Positions 16,069 to 24,628 of a stretch of DNA of 64,000 nucleotides are shown here, piece after piece. Below the pieces are notes generated by a model. The model was not told where the DNA came from. It made no database searches and worked only from the letters and a program-made list of their open reading frames with translations. The position numbers and the translations under genes were made by a program. Position 1 is the stretch's first letter; every line of letters starts with the position of its first letter. This DNA comes from Klenkia soli (lineage in GTDB: Bacteria > Actinomycetota > Actinomycetes > Mycobacteriales > Geodermatophilaceae). The stretch spans positions 310,001 through 374,000 of the forward strand of contig NZ_FNIR01000001.1 in the NCBI RefSeq assembly GCF_900103975.1, in the 5' to 3' direction.

Positions 16069-16472
16069 CCATCAACCCGCTCGCCCTGTCCGGCGGCTCC
16101 GGCACCGGCGTCTCCTCCGGCTACTACAACAACGGGGTCAGCAACAGCGTCCCGTCCACGGACATCAGCGGCCTGCTCACCGGCGGCATCGCCGGCCTGG
16201 GCAGCAGCACCGGGACGACGTCCACGACCGCGGTGCCGAGGACGGCGGACGGCAGCTCGTTCGCCGACATCCTGACCAGCTCCATCGGGCAGCTGCAGGG
16301 TCTGCAGAGCACGGCCGACACCTACGCCGTGCAGGCCGCCACCGGTGACCTGCAGGACGTCAGCGACTACATGATCGCGGCCAACGAGGCCAAGCTCGCC
16401 ACGACCGCGACGGTGACCATCAAGAACAAGGCCGTCGAGGCGTTCAACGAGATCATGAGGATGCCGGTCTGA
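16065..16472 (+). CDS. fliE: MS-ring/rod junction protein FliE
   Basis: FliE links the MS ring (FliF) to the rod. The C-terminal half shows SFADILTSSIGQLQGLQSTA and ANEAKLATTATVTIKNKAVE with AFNEIMRMPV at the very end, the FliE hallmark. The N-terminal 60 residues are Gly/Ser-rich and variable. Length is 135 residues. The GTG start overlaps the flgC stop. Confidence 0.92.
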   Translation: MTINPLALSGGSGTGVSSGYYNNGVSNSVPSTDISGLLTGGIAGLGSSTGTTSTTAVPRTADGSSFADILTSSIGQLQGLQSTADTYAVQAATGDLQDVSDYMIAANEAKLATTATVTIKNKAVEAFNEIMRMPV

Positions 16473-18040
16473 TGCCTCCTGCCCTCGCCGCCCAGCTGGA
16501 CCGCGTCCGCACGACGCTGGCCACCATGACCTTCCAGCAGAAGGCCCTCGCCGGTGTCCTCGTGCTGGGCCTGGCCCTGGGCTCGTTCTTCTTCGTGCGC
16601 TGGGTGACCACGCCGACCTACGAGCCGCTGTTCTCCAACCTGTCGGCGGCCGACGCGTCGGCGATCACCGACGAGCTGGACGCCGAGAGCGTGGACTACC
16701 AGCTGCAGGGCACCGGCACCATCCTGGTCCCCAAGGACCAGAAGGACGCCCTGCGGCTGACCATCGCCGGCAAGGGGCTGACCCCCGAGGCCGGCAGCGA
16801 CAGCGGCTACACGCTGCTGGACGAGCAGGGCATCACCACCAGCGAGTTCCAGCAGCAGACGACCTACCAGCGGGCCCTCGAGGGCGAGCTCAACAACACC
16901 CTCGAGGCGATGAACGGCGTCACGACCGCCATCGTGCACATCGCCATGCCCAAGGACGAGGTCTTCGTCACCGACACCAGCGACCCCACCGCCTCGGTCC
17001 TGCTGGACCTGGCCCCCGGCACCGAGCTCTCGGGCCAGCAGGTGACCTCGATCGTCAACCTGGTCTCCTCCAGCATCAGCGGGATGAAGCCGGCCGACGT
17101 GACGGTCACCGACCAGAACGGCAGCCAGCTGTCCGCCGGCACCTCCGGCGCCAGCACCGACAGCCAGGCCGACGCGACCTCGACGTTCCAGAACACCCTG
17201 CAGGCCAACGCCCAGCGGTTCCTGGACCAGGTGCTGGGTGCCGGCAACGCGATCGTCACCGTGGCCGCGACCATGAACTTCGACCAGAGCCAGAGCACCG
17301 CGACCACCTACACCTACCCGACCCCGCTCCCGGCGACGTCGGAGGCCAGCCAGTCCGAGACCTACACCGGCACCGGTGGCGGCGCGGCCGGTGTCCTGGG
17401 CACCGACGGGACCTCCGGCACGACGTCGGGCAGCGACGGCTCGTACAACAAGACGAACACCACGACCAACAACCCGATCGACACCACGGTCACCAACACG
17501 GTGTCCGCGCCGGGGCAGGTCGAGCGGCTGACCGTCGCCGTGGCCGTGAACTCCGCCGACGGCACCGTCGTCCCCAACGGCACCATCCAGGACCTGGTCA
17601 GCCAGGCCGTCTCCCTCGACCCCGCCCGCGGGGACCTGATCACCGTCTCGTCGATGGCGTTCAACACCACCGCCGCCGAGAGCGCCCAGGCCGACCTCGC
17701 CGCCGCCGACGCCGCCGCCCAGAGCGAGCAGATGTGGTCGCTGGTCAAGACCGGCGTGATCGTCGGCGGTCTGCTCCTCGTCGTCCTGCTGGTCTGGCTG
17801 CGCAACCGCAAGAAGAAGGGCGACCTGGACGAGGACTACGAGGCCTACGACGACGAGCTCGACGTCGACCCCCTGCAGATCCCCAGCACCCGCGACGCCC
17901 GCCTCGACCTGCGCACCGCCGAGGCCATCGAGGCCCTCGAGCGCCAGCGCCTGCGCGGTGAGATCACCACCATGATCGAGGCCCAGCCCGACCAGGTGGC
18001 CTCGACCCTGCGCGGTTGGCTGGCCGAGAGCCGCACATGA
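16472..18040 (+). CDS. fliF: Flagellar MS-ring protein FliF
   Basis: FliF builds the membrane MS ring on which the rotor and export gate assemble. There are two membrane segments: residues about 22-43 (ALAGVLVLGLALGSFFFV) and about 424-446 (VIVGGLLLVVLLVWLRNRKK). Between them is the conserved ring-building region (YEPLFSNLSAADASAITDEL, FQQQTTYQRALEGELNNTLE) followed by a Ser/Thr/Gly-rich insert. The C-terminal cytoplasmic tail should bind FliG. At 522 residues it is normal for actinobacteria. The ATG overlaps the fliE TGA by one base. Confidence 0.95.
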   Translation: MPPALAAQLDRVRTTLATMTFQQKALAGVLVLGLALGSFFFVRWVTTPTYEPLFSNLSAADASAITDELDAESVDYQLQGTGTILVPKDQKDALRLTIAGKGLTPEAGSDSGYTLLDEQGITTSEFQQQTTYQRALEGELNNTLEAMNGVTTAIVHIAMPKDEVFVTDTSDPTASVLLDLAPGTELSGQQVTSIVNLVSSSISGMKPADVTVTDQNGSQLSAGTSGASTDSQADATSTFQNTLQANAQRFLDQVLGAGNAIVTVAATMNFDQSQSTATTYTYPTPLPATSEASQSETYTGTGGGAAGVLGTDGTSGTTSGSDGSYNKTNTTTNNPIDTTVTNTVSAPGQVERLTVAVAVNSADGTVVPNGTIQDLVSQAVSLDPARGDLITVSSMAFNTTAAESAQADLAAADAAAQSEQMWSLVKTGVIVGGLLLVVLLVWLRNRKKKGDLDEDYEAYDDELDVDPLQIPSTRDARLDLRTAEAIEALERQRLRGEITTMIEAQPDQVASTLRGWLAESRT

Positions 18041-19119
18041 CCCTCGTGAGCGTCGAGCAGATGGCGGGGCTGGAGCCCGGGGGCGACCCCGACCGGGCTC
18101 CGGTCCGCGTGCCCCGGCGCGACCTGTCCGGCCTCCGCAAGGCCGCCCTCTTCCTGGCCCAGATGAGCCGCGAGGAGGCCGGCGCGGTCATGGCGCAGCT
18201 GACGGCGGCCGAGATCGACGCGCTGACCGGTGAGCTCATGCGGCTCAAGGACGTCGCCCCGGTGGACGTCCAGGACGTGCTGTTCGAGTTCCACGACCGG
18301 ATGGTCAACCCGCCGGCGCTGGGCTCGGGCGGCGTCGACTTCGCGCGCGAGGCCCTCACCGCGGGGCTGGGCGACGCCGAGGCCGAGGCCGTCCTCGGTC
18401 GGCTGCAGACCGTCTACGTGGACCCGCCCTTCACCGGGCTGCGCAACGCCGACACCCGTCAGCTGCTGTCGTTCCTCCGCGAGGAGCACCCGCAGATCAT
18501 CGCGCTGGTGCTCGCGCACCTGCCCGCCCCGCAGGCCGCCGAGCTCATGAGCCGGTTGCTGCCGGAGCGGCAGGCCGACGTCGCGCTGCGGATCGCCATG
18601 ATGGACCGCACCTCCCCCGAGGTCGTCCGCCTGGTCGAGGACGAGATCAGCCGGCGCATGGGATCCCTCCTGGCCAGCCCCGAGCTGTCCTCCGCGGGCG
18701 GCGTCGAGACCCTGGTCGAGATCATCAACCGCGCCTCCCGGCCCACCGAGAAGTCGATCCTGGAGTCGCTGGCCAGCACCGACCCGGACCTCGCCGAGCG
18801 CGTGCGCTCGCAGATGTTCCTGTTCGAGGACATCGTCATCGTCGACGACCGGTCCATGCAGCTGGTCCTCCGCGAGGTGGCCGCCGCCGACCTGGCCGCC
18901 GCGCTCAAGGGCGTGCGGGACGACGTCCGCGACAAGGTCATGCGCAACCTGTCCGAGCGCGCGGCCCTGGACCTCCAGGACGAGATCGAGCTGCTCGGCC
19001 CGGTCCGCGCCGCGGCGGTCGGCGAGGCGCAGGCCCGCGTCGTCGCGGTCCTCCGCACGATGGAGGAGTCCGGTCAGATCGTGATCGACCGAGGGGGTGA
19101 CGACGATCTCATCGCCTGA
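18037..19119 (+). CDS. fliG: Flagellar motor switch protein FliG
   Basis: FliG is the rotor protein that receives torque from MotA. The N-terminal part (LRKAALFLAQMSREEAGAVM) binds FliF. The middle has EEHPQIIALVLAHLPAPQAA, the FliG EHPQ motif that binds FliM. The C-terminal part (VEDEISRRMGSL, FEDIVIVDDRSMQLVLREVA, MRNLSERAALDLQDEIELLG) carries the torque helix. At 360 residues there is a short extra N-terminus (about 25 residues). The ATG overlaps the fliF stop (ATGA). Confidence 0.95.
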   Translation: MTLVSVEQMAGLEPGGDPDRAPVRVPRRDLSGLRKAALFLAQMSREEAGAVMAQLTAAEIDALTGELMRLKDVAPVDVQDVLFEFHDRMVNPPALGSGGVDFAREALTAGLGDAEAEAVLGRLQTVYVDPPFTGLRNADTRQLLSFLREEHPQIIALVLAHLPAPQAAELMSRLLPERQADVALRIAMMDRTSPEVVRLVEDEISRRMGSLLASPELSSAGGVETLVEIINRASRPTEKSILESLASTDPDLAERVRSQMFLFEDIVIVDDRSMQLVLREVAAADLAAALKGVRDDVRDKVMRNLSERAALDLQDEIELLGPVRAAAVGEAQARVVAVLRTMEESGQIVIDRGGDDDLIA

Positions 19120-19936
19120 GGGAGCCGTGCTGCGCGGGGCGTCGACCGCCCGGGCCGTGGCCTGGGACCGCTCCGCGGGCCCGGGCCGACCGGTCCGGCT
19201 CGCCCCGCCCCGGGTGGACCGCCCCGTGCTGGCCCGCACCGACCCCGACGGCCAGTCGGCGGTCCTGCGGGCCGGGGAGGCGGCCGACGCCGTCACCCGC
19301 GTCGCCGAGCGGCGCACGACCGCACCCGGTGGACGGCGGGCCGGCGACGTCCCGGCCCCCCGGCTGGAGGAGGTCTACGCCGCCGAGCTGCACCGGCTCC
19401 GCGAGCAGGCCCGCGCCGAGGGCTGGGCGTCCGGGCACGCCGAGGGGCTGGCCGCCGCCGGCGCCGCGGTCGCGCGGGTCGAGGCCGAGGCGGCCGACCG
19501 GCTGGCCCAGACCCAGCAGCGCTGGGAGTCGCGGATCGCCTCGACCGTCGCGGCCCTCACGGCGGCGTGCGCGCAGGTCGACGCCGCGCCCCCGCTGGGC
19601 GGCGAGGAGCTGGACCAGCTGCTGCTCGGCGCGACGCTGACGCTGGTCGAGGAGATGTTCGCCCGGGAGCTGGTGCTCAGCACGCAGCCCGGGGTCGACG
19701 CCCTGCGTCGCGCCCTGGCGCTGAGCCCCGAGGACGGACCCACCGTGGTGCGGCTGAACCCCGACGACCTCCAGCGGATCCCCGCACCGGTCCTGGCCCA
19801 GCTGCCCGGCTCGGTCCGCGTGGTGCCCGACCCGCGGGTGGAGCCGGCCGGCGCGGTCGCCGAGACCGGGGTCTGCCGGGTCGACGCCCAGCTGGGCCCG
19901 GCGCTCGACCGCGTCCGCGAGGTGCTGCGCGCATGA
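19097..19936 (+). CDS. fliH: Flagellar export ATPase regulator FliH
   Basis: FliH binds FliI and the C ring and controls export ATPase activity. The protein is 279 residues with a disordered, Arg/Pro-rich N-terminus, a central helix (AAELHRLREQARAEGWASGH, AEGLAAAGAAVARVEAEAAD) with the Ala/Gly-helix pattern typical of FliH, and a C-terminal domain with VRLNPDDLQRIP and RVVPDPRVEPAGAVAETGVC. The assignment rests on these plus the position between fliG and fliI. Start: GTG inside the end of fliG; a GTG at 19127 is an alternative. Confidence 0.85.
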   Translation: MTTISSPEGAVLRGASTARAVAWDRSAGPGRPVRLAPPRVDRPVLARTDPDGQSAVLRAGEAADAVTRVAERRTTAPGGRRAGDVPAPRLEEVYAAELHRLREQARAEGWASGHAEGLAAAGAAVARVEAEAADRLAQTQQRWESRIASTVAALTAACAQVDAAPPLGGEELDQLLLGATLTLVEEMFARELVLSTQPGVDALRRALALSPEDGPTVVRLNPDDLQRIPAPVLAQLPGSVRVVPDPRVEPAGAVAETGVCRVDAQLGPALDRVREVLRA

Positions 19937-21255
19937 GCGTGTCCGACGTCCTCGAGCGGGCCCGCGCCGCCGCCCGACCGCTGTGCACCGGGACGGTGAC
20001 CGGTGCGATGGGCCTGACCATCTCCGTCGAGGGGGTCACGGCCGCGGTCGGCGACGTCGTCGAGATCGGTTCGGGAGGAGTCGGCCCCGGTCACGGGTTG
20101 CTGCGCGCCGAGGTCGTGGCCCTGCACCGCGACCGGCTGACCTGCATGCCGCTGGGCGAGGTGGCCGGGGTGCACGTCGGGTCCCGGGTCCGTCCCACCG
20201 GGGCCCCGCTGCAGGTGCCGGTCGGCGACGCCCTGCTCGGCCGGGTGCTCGACGGCCTGGGCCGCCCGGTGGACGGCGGTCCCCCGCTGGCCGGCCGGGC
20301 CCGGTGGGTCGACCTCGCCACGCAGACCCCGCACGCGCTGACCCGCACCCGGGTGCAGCACCCGCTCTCCTTCGGCGTCCGCGCACTGGACACCCTGGTG
20401 CCCGCCGGTCGCGGTCAGCGGCTGGGGATCTTCGCCGGGTCCGGCGTCGGCAAGTCGACCCTGCTGGCGCAGATCACCCGCGGCACCGACGCCGACGTCC
20501 GGGTCATCGGGCTGATCGGCGAGCGTGGCCGTGAGGTCCGCGAGTTCCTCGAGGAGAACCTCGGCGCGGAGGGGATGCGCAACACCGTCGTGGTGGTCGC
20601 CACCTCCGACGAGCCCCCGCTGGTCCGCCTGCGGGCGGCGTTCGTGGCCACCCGGATCGCCGAGGACTTCCGCGACCAGGGCCGCGACGTCCTGCTCCTC
20701 ATGGACTCGATCACGCGCACGGCCATGGCCCAGCGCGAGGTCGGCCTCTCGGCCGGGGAACCGCCGGCCACCCGCGGCTACCCGCCGAGCGTGTTCGCGA
20801 TGATGCCCAAGCTGCTGGAGAAGGCCGGCACCGGCGCGGTGGGCTCCATCACCGGGCTCTACACGGTGCTGGTCGAGGGCGACGACCACAACGAGCCGAT
20901 CGCCGACACCGCCCGCTCGATCCTCGACGGCCACGTGGTGCTCACCCGCCAGATGGCCACGGCCGGTCACTTCCCGGCCATCGACGTCCTGGAGTCGATC
21001 TCCCGGGTCGCCTCGGCGGTCACCGCACCGCACCGCATGGCCGACGCCCGCGAGGCCCGGCGGCTGCTCGGGGCGCTGCGCGACGCCCGCGAGCTCATCG
21101 AGATCGGCGCCTACACCGAGGGCAGCGACCCGCTCGTCGACCGGGCCCGTGTGCTCGAGCCCCAGCTCACCGGGTTCCTGCGGCAGTCGGTCGAGGACAC
21201 CACCGCCCCCGACGAGGCCTGGGACGCCCTGCACCGCATCGTGACGGGCTCGTGA
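19933..21255 (+). CDS. fliI: Flagellum-specific export ATPase FliI
   Basis: FliI is the hexameric ATPase of the flagellar type III export system. The Walker A motif GIFAGSGVGKST (about residues 165-176), Walker B-type DVLLLMDSITRTAMAQREVG, and the family motif GEPPATRGYPPSVFAMMPKL are present. At 440 residues it is the standard length. The ATG overlaps the fliH stop (ATGA), and its own stop overlaps fliJ (GTGA), showing tight fliH-fliI-fliJ coupling. Confidence 0.96.
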   Translation: MSVSDVLERARAAARPLCTGTVTGAMGLTISVEGVTAAVGDVVEIGSGGVGPGHGLLRAEVVALHRDRLTCMPLGEVAGVHVGSRVRPTGAPLQVPVGDALLGRVLDGLGRPVDGGPPLAGRARWVDLATQTPHALTRTRVQHPLSFGVRALDTLVPAGRGQRLGIFAGSGVGKSTLLAQITRGTDADVRVIGLIGERGREVREFLEENLGAEGMRNTVVVVATSDEPPLVRLRAAFVATRIAEDFRDQGRDVLLLMDSITRTAMAQREVGLSAGEPPATRGYPPSVFAMMPKLLEKAGTGAVGSITGLYTVLVEGDDHNEPIADTARSILDGHVVLTRQMATAGHFPAIDVLESISRVASAVTAPHRMADAREARRLLGALRDARELIEIGAYTEGSDPLVDRARVLEPQLTGFLRQSVEDTTAPDEAWDALHRIVTGS

Positions 21256-21701
21256 GCCGGGCGCCGTTCCGGTTGCAGTCGGTGCTCGAGCTGCGGCGCG
21301 CCCAGGAGCGCACCGCCGCCCTCGCCGCGGCCGAGGCCGAGCGGGCCGCGGCCCGCCACGAGCAGCACGCCGCCGACGTGGCCCGCTCCCTGGGCGCGGC
21401 GGCCGTGCCCCAGGGGCTGACCGGCGCGGGCTTCGTGGCCACCATGGTGGGGATGGCCGCCCTGGCCGCCGATGAGGTGGATGCCCGGGCGACCGCCCGG
21501 GCCACCGCCGAGCAGGCCGCGGCGGTGCGGGCGACCTGGACCGCGGCGGCGCAGGCCACCAAGGCGCTGGAGCGGCTGGCCGAACGGCACCGCCTGGCGG
21601 CGGTCCGCGCGGAGCTGGCCGCCCAGGAGCGGGCGGCGGACGACGTCGTCACGGGCCGGTACCGGTCCAGGAGCAGCGAGGAGGACGCGTGGAGGGACTG
21701 A
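21252..21701 (+). CDS. fliJ: Flagellar export protein FliJ
   Basis: FliJ is the coiled-coil stalk of the FliI ring. The 149 residues are nearly all helical and Ala-rich, beginning FRLQSVLELRRAQERTAALA, which matches the FliJ start (F.fRlq.lL.lr...e). The name depends on that N-terminus, on helix content and on its place after fliI. The GTG start overlaps the fliI stop; the gene overlaps the following one by 13 nt. Confidence 0.85.
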   Translation: MSRAPFRLQSVLELRRAQERTAALAAAEAERAAARHEQHAADVARSLGAAAVPQGLTGAGFVATMVGMAALAADEVDARATARATAEQAAAVRATWTAAAQATKALERLAERHRLAAVRAELAAQERAADDVVTGRYRSRSSEEDAWRD

Positions 21702-22645
21702 CCGCCGTCCAGAGCCGGATCTCGGAGATCCAGAGCCGCATGGCGTCCTTCGCCGCCGGCGGACCGAACGCGGCGTGGCTGTCCGCGGCGTCGGCCGCCG
21801 GCCTCACGACCTCGGCCACCACCGCGTCGTCGGCGACCACCGCCGCGGTCGGCACGTCGGCCGAGACGTCGGTGGTGCAGGCCGCGCAGAACTACCTGGG
21901 GGTGCCCTACCTCTGGGGCGGGACCGACCCGACCAAGGGCCTGGACTGCTCCGGCTTCACCCAACGCGTCTACGCCGACCTCGGCATCAGCATCCCCCGC
22001 ACCTCCAGCCAGCAGGCCACCGCCGGGACCGCCGTCGCCTCCCTCGCGGACGCCCGCCCCGGCGACCTCGTCTTCTTCGACAACAGCTCCGCCCGCGCCG
22101 GCATCGACCACGTGGGCATCTACCTCGGGAACGGGAAGATGATCGCCGCACCGCAGGAGGGGGACGTCGTCAAGGTCCAGGACGTCGGCACCCCCACCGT
22201 CATCCGCCGCATCCTGCCCACCACGACCGCGACCACCAGCTCGTCGTCGGCGGGCGGGGGGCTGTCCGGCGTCCCCTACAGCGACCTGTTCACCGCCGCC
22301 GCGGCGAAGTACGGGGTCTCGGCCTCGGTGCTGGCCGGCATGGCCAAGGTCGAGTCGGGGTTCGACACCACCGCGGTCAGCGGTGCCGGGGCGCAGGGCC
22401 TGATGCAGTTCATGCCGTCGACCGCGGCCGGGCTCGGGGTGAACCCGCTCGACCCCGCCTCGGCCATCGACGGCGCGGCCAAGTACCTCAGCCAGCTCAC
22501 CGCCCGCTTCGGCTCCACCGACCTGGCGCTCGCGGCCTACAACGCCGGGCCCGGCGCGGTGGCCTCGGCCGGGGGCATCCCGCCCTACCCCGAGACGCAG
22601 AACTACGTCCGCAAGGTCACCGCGGCCGCGGCGGCCTACGCATGA
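21689..22645 (+). CDS. Peptidoglycan hydrolase fusion: NlpC/P60 peptidase plus lytic transglycosylase
   Basis: Two wall-cutting domains are joined. Residues about 60-170 form an NlpC/P60 peptidase with Cys in LDCSGFTQRVYADLG and His in DHVGIYLGNGKMIAAP. Residues about 200-315 form an SLT-type transglycosylase with catalytic Glu in MAKVESGFDTTAVSG, plus GAQGLMQFMPSTAAGLG and AAYNAGPGAV. No signal peptide is visible, so export through the flagellar apparatus is likely. It sits between fliJ and fliK and probably opens the wall for rod growth, a job done by FlgJ in proteobacteria, though FlgJ is built differently. The GTG start has GAGGAGG upstream. Confidence 0.9.
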   Translation: MEGLTAVQSRISEIQSRMASFAAGGPNAAWLSAASAAGLTTSATTASSATTAAVGTSAETSVVQAAQNYLGVPYLWGGTDPTKGLDCSGFTQRVYADLGISIPRTSSQQATAGTAVASLADARPGDLVFFDNSSARAGIDHVGIYLGNGKMIAAPQEGDVVKVQDVGTPTVIRRILPTTTATTSSSSAGGGLSGVPYSDLFTAAAAKYGVSASVLAGMAKVESGFDTTAVSGAGAQGLMQFMPSTAAGLGVNPLDPASAIDGAAKYLSQLTARFGSTDLALAAYNAGPGAVASAGGIPPYPETQNYVRKVTAAAAAYA

Positions 22646-24165
22646 CCGCCTCCGTCGGGCTGCCGGTCGGACCACCCGCGGCCGGCCCGGCCGCGCCGAG
22701 GTCGGCGCCCCCCGGGGCGCGACCCGGGTTCGCGGGGGTGCTGCACCAGGTCACCGCAGGGCAGGACGACGCCGACCGGCAGGACGCCACCGGGCGGAGG
22801 GACCCCGTGTCCGGCCCCGCGGACGACGAGGCCGGCGACCCCGCCGACGACCAACCCGTCCAGGCGGACGCGACGACCGCCACGGCCGGCCTCACCGGGT
22901 CCGGTGTGCCGCCCTGGCTGCAGCTCGCCCTGCGTGCCTCGGCCGTCGGGCCGGCGGCCGGAGCCCCCACCGCGGTGGCGGTCGACGGGCTCGCGTCCAC
23001 CGCGCCCGTGGCCGCCGGCGTCGTCGGCGCCACCCCCGCCCCCGCGGTCGAGGTGCTCCCCGGGCCCCTGGGCGCGGCGGTCCCGACGGCGGGACCCTCC
23101 ACCGTGGGCCCCGCGCCCACCACCGCACCGATGTCCGGGCCGGCCGCCGACCCCGTCGCCGACCCGACCGCCCCGGCGGCGGCGGATCGACCCCCGGGCC
23201 CCGGCACCGCGCCGGTGGCCCTGCCGGTCCCGACCCTCTCCCCGGCCGCACCGCCGGGGACCGCAGCGCCCGCGGCGCAGCCCACCGGTGGGGCCCCCGC
23301 GCAGGTCGACCCCACCCTCGTCCTGCCGGCCGGCCCGACGACCACCGGCGACGTCCCCGCGGTGGACCCGGCCGGCCCGGTCACCGCCGACGGCGTCAGC
23401 GCCGCGGCGGTGCCCGCACCGGGTGCCACCACGTCCCAGCAGGGGGCCGGGACCAGGTCCGGGCCCGCCGACGGCCGGCCGGCCCCGAGCCCCCTCCCGG
23501 CGCCGGGCGCGGTCACCGGCTCGGCCGCGGCCGATGCACCCGCTGCCCCGGCCACGGCCGAGCCAGCGGCCGCCCCGGTCGAGGACCTGTCCGTCGACGG
23601 CGGCCAGCCGCTGCCCGCCGCGCCCCCCGCACCGTCGGTCCCCGCCGCACCCCAGTCCGCCGCCCCCGCGCCCACCGGTCCGGCCGATCCCCCGGTGGCC
23701 GCCCAGCTCGCCCCCCAGATCACCACGCTCACCAGCACCGACGGCAGCCACTCGGTGACCGTGGTGCTGGCGCCCGAGTCCCTCGGCGAGGTGCACGTCC
23801 AGCTGACCGTGACCGGTGACCAGGTCACCCTGACGCTGGCCTCGGCCCACGAGCACAGCCGGCACGCCCTGGCCGAGGCGCTCCCCGAGCTGCGCCGCGA
23901 GCTCGCGGCCTCCGGGCTCACGCTCACCGGCGCCGACGTGTCCGCCGACGTGTCCGCCGACACCACCGGCAGCGGCTCCCCCGGGAGCCAGCCGGGGACG
24001 GCGTGGGCCCAGCAGCAGGGCTCGGGCGCCCGCCCGGCCCCACCCGGGGCCTGGTCGCAGGTACCGACCGTGCGCGGGACTGCCGATGAGGACGGTGACA
24101 CCACCCTGCTCGTCCGTCACACCAGCACCGGCTCGACGTCCCCCGGCGTCGACGTCCGCGTCTGA
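22642..24165 (+). CDS. fliK: Flagellar hook-length control protein FliK
   Basis: FliK is a secreted ruler that ends hook growth and switches export specificity. The first 350 residues are Pro/Ala/Thr-rich and look unfolded. The conserved C-terminal domain (about 360-435) has SVTVVLAPESLGEVHVQLTV and LTLASAHEHSRHALAEALPE, then LRRELAASGLTL, which is the Flg_hook domain. At 507 residues the length is normal. The ATG overlaps the stop of the hydrolase fusion. Confidence 0.92.
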   Translation: MTASVGLPVGPPAAGPAAPRSAPPGARPGFAGVLHQVTAGQDDADRQDATGRRDPVSGPADDEAGDPADDQPVQADATTATAGLTGSGVPPWLQLALRASAVGPAAGAPTAVAVDGLASTAPVAAGVVGATPAPAVEVLPGPLGAAVPTAGPSTVGPAPTTAPMSGPAADPVADPTAPAAADRPPGPGTAPVALPVPTLSPAAPPGTAAPAAQPTGGAPAQVDPTLVLPAGPTTTGDVPAVDPAGPVTADGVSAAAVPAPGATTSQQGAGTRSGPADGRPAPSPLPAPGAVTGSAAADAPAAPATAEPAAAPVEDLSVDGGQPLPAAPPAPSVPAAPQSAAPAPTGPADPPVAAQLAPQITTLTSTDGSHSVTVVLAPESLGEVHVQLTVTGDQVTLTLASAHEHSRHALAEALPELRRELAASGLTLTGADVSADVSADTTGSGSPGSQPGTAWAQQQGSGARPAPPGAWSQVPTVRGTADEDGDTTLLVRHTSTGSTSPGVDVRV

Positions 24166-24174
24166 GAGGAACAC

Positions 24175-24597
24175 ATGACCCTCAAGGTCAGCGCCGACGC
24201 GTCCATCCTGGCCGCAGCGCAGAGCTCCGCCACGACCACCGCCGGCACCACCGGCATGGACAAGGACACGTTCCTCAAGCTGCTGGTCGCGCAGATGAAG
24301 TACCAGGACCCCCAGAGCCCGACCGACTCCAGCGCCTTCATCACCCAGACGGCCGCCTACTCCCAGGTCGAGGCCCTGCAGGCGCTGTCGGACCAGAACG
24401 CCTCGATGCTCGCCATGCAGCGGGCCACGACCGCGGGCGCCCTGGTCGGCAAGTCGGTGAGCTACCTGGCCACCGACGGCACCACCGTCAAGGGCACGGT
24501 CAGCTCGGTCACCATCGCGACCGACTCCACCGAGGCCCAGGCCACCGTCGGCGGGACGTCCATCCCCGTCAGCCGGCTCACCGCCATCTCCGCCTGA
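24175..24597 (+). CDS. flgD: Hook capping protein FlgD
   Basis: FlgD caps the growing hook. The N-terminal motif TGMDKDTFLKLLVAQMKYQD followed by PQSPTDSSAFITQTAAYSQV is diagnostic. At 140 residues it is a short FlgD with only a small C-terminal domain (LVGKSVSYLATDGTTVKGTV), as is often seen in Gram-positives. The start is ATG with GAGGAA 5 nt upstream, 9 nt after fliK. Confidence 0.93.
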   Translation: MTLKVSADASILAAAQSSATTTAGTTGMDKDTFLKLLVAQMKYQDPQSPTDSSAFITQTAAYSQVEALQALSDQNASMLAMQRATTAGALVGKSVSYLATDGTTVKGTVSSVTIATDSTEAQATVGGTSIPVSRLTAISA

Positions 24598-24628
24598 CCC
24601 AGCTCTCCCCCGACCCCAGGAGCCACCC

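Noticed and set aside
24082-24089. GCCGATGA inside fliK as a possible internal promoter
   Set aside because: No TCA-containing -35 lies 14-15 nt upstream, and it encodes Ala-Asp-Glu in frame. The same holds for the copy inside fliJ near 21470.
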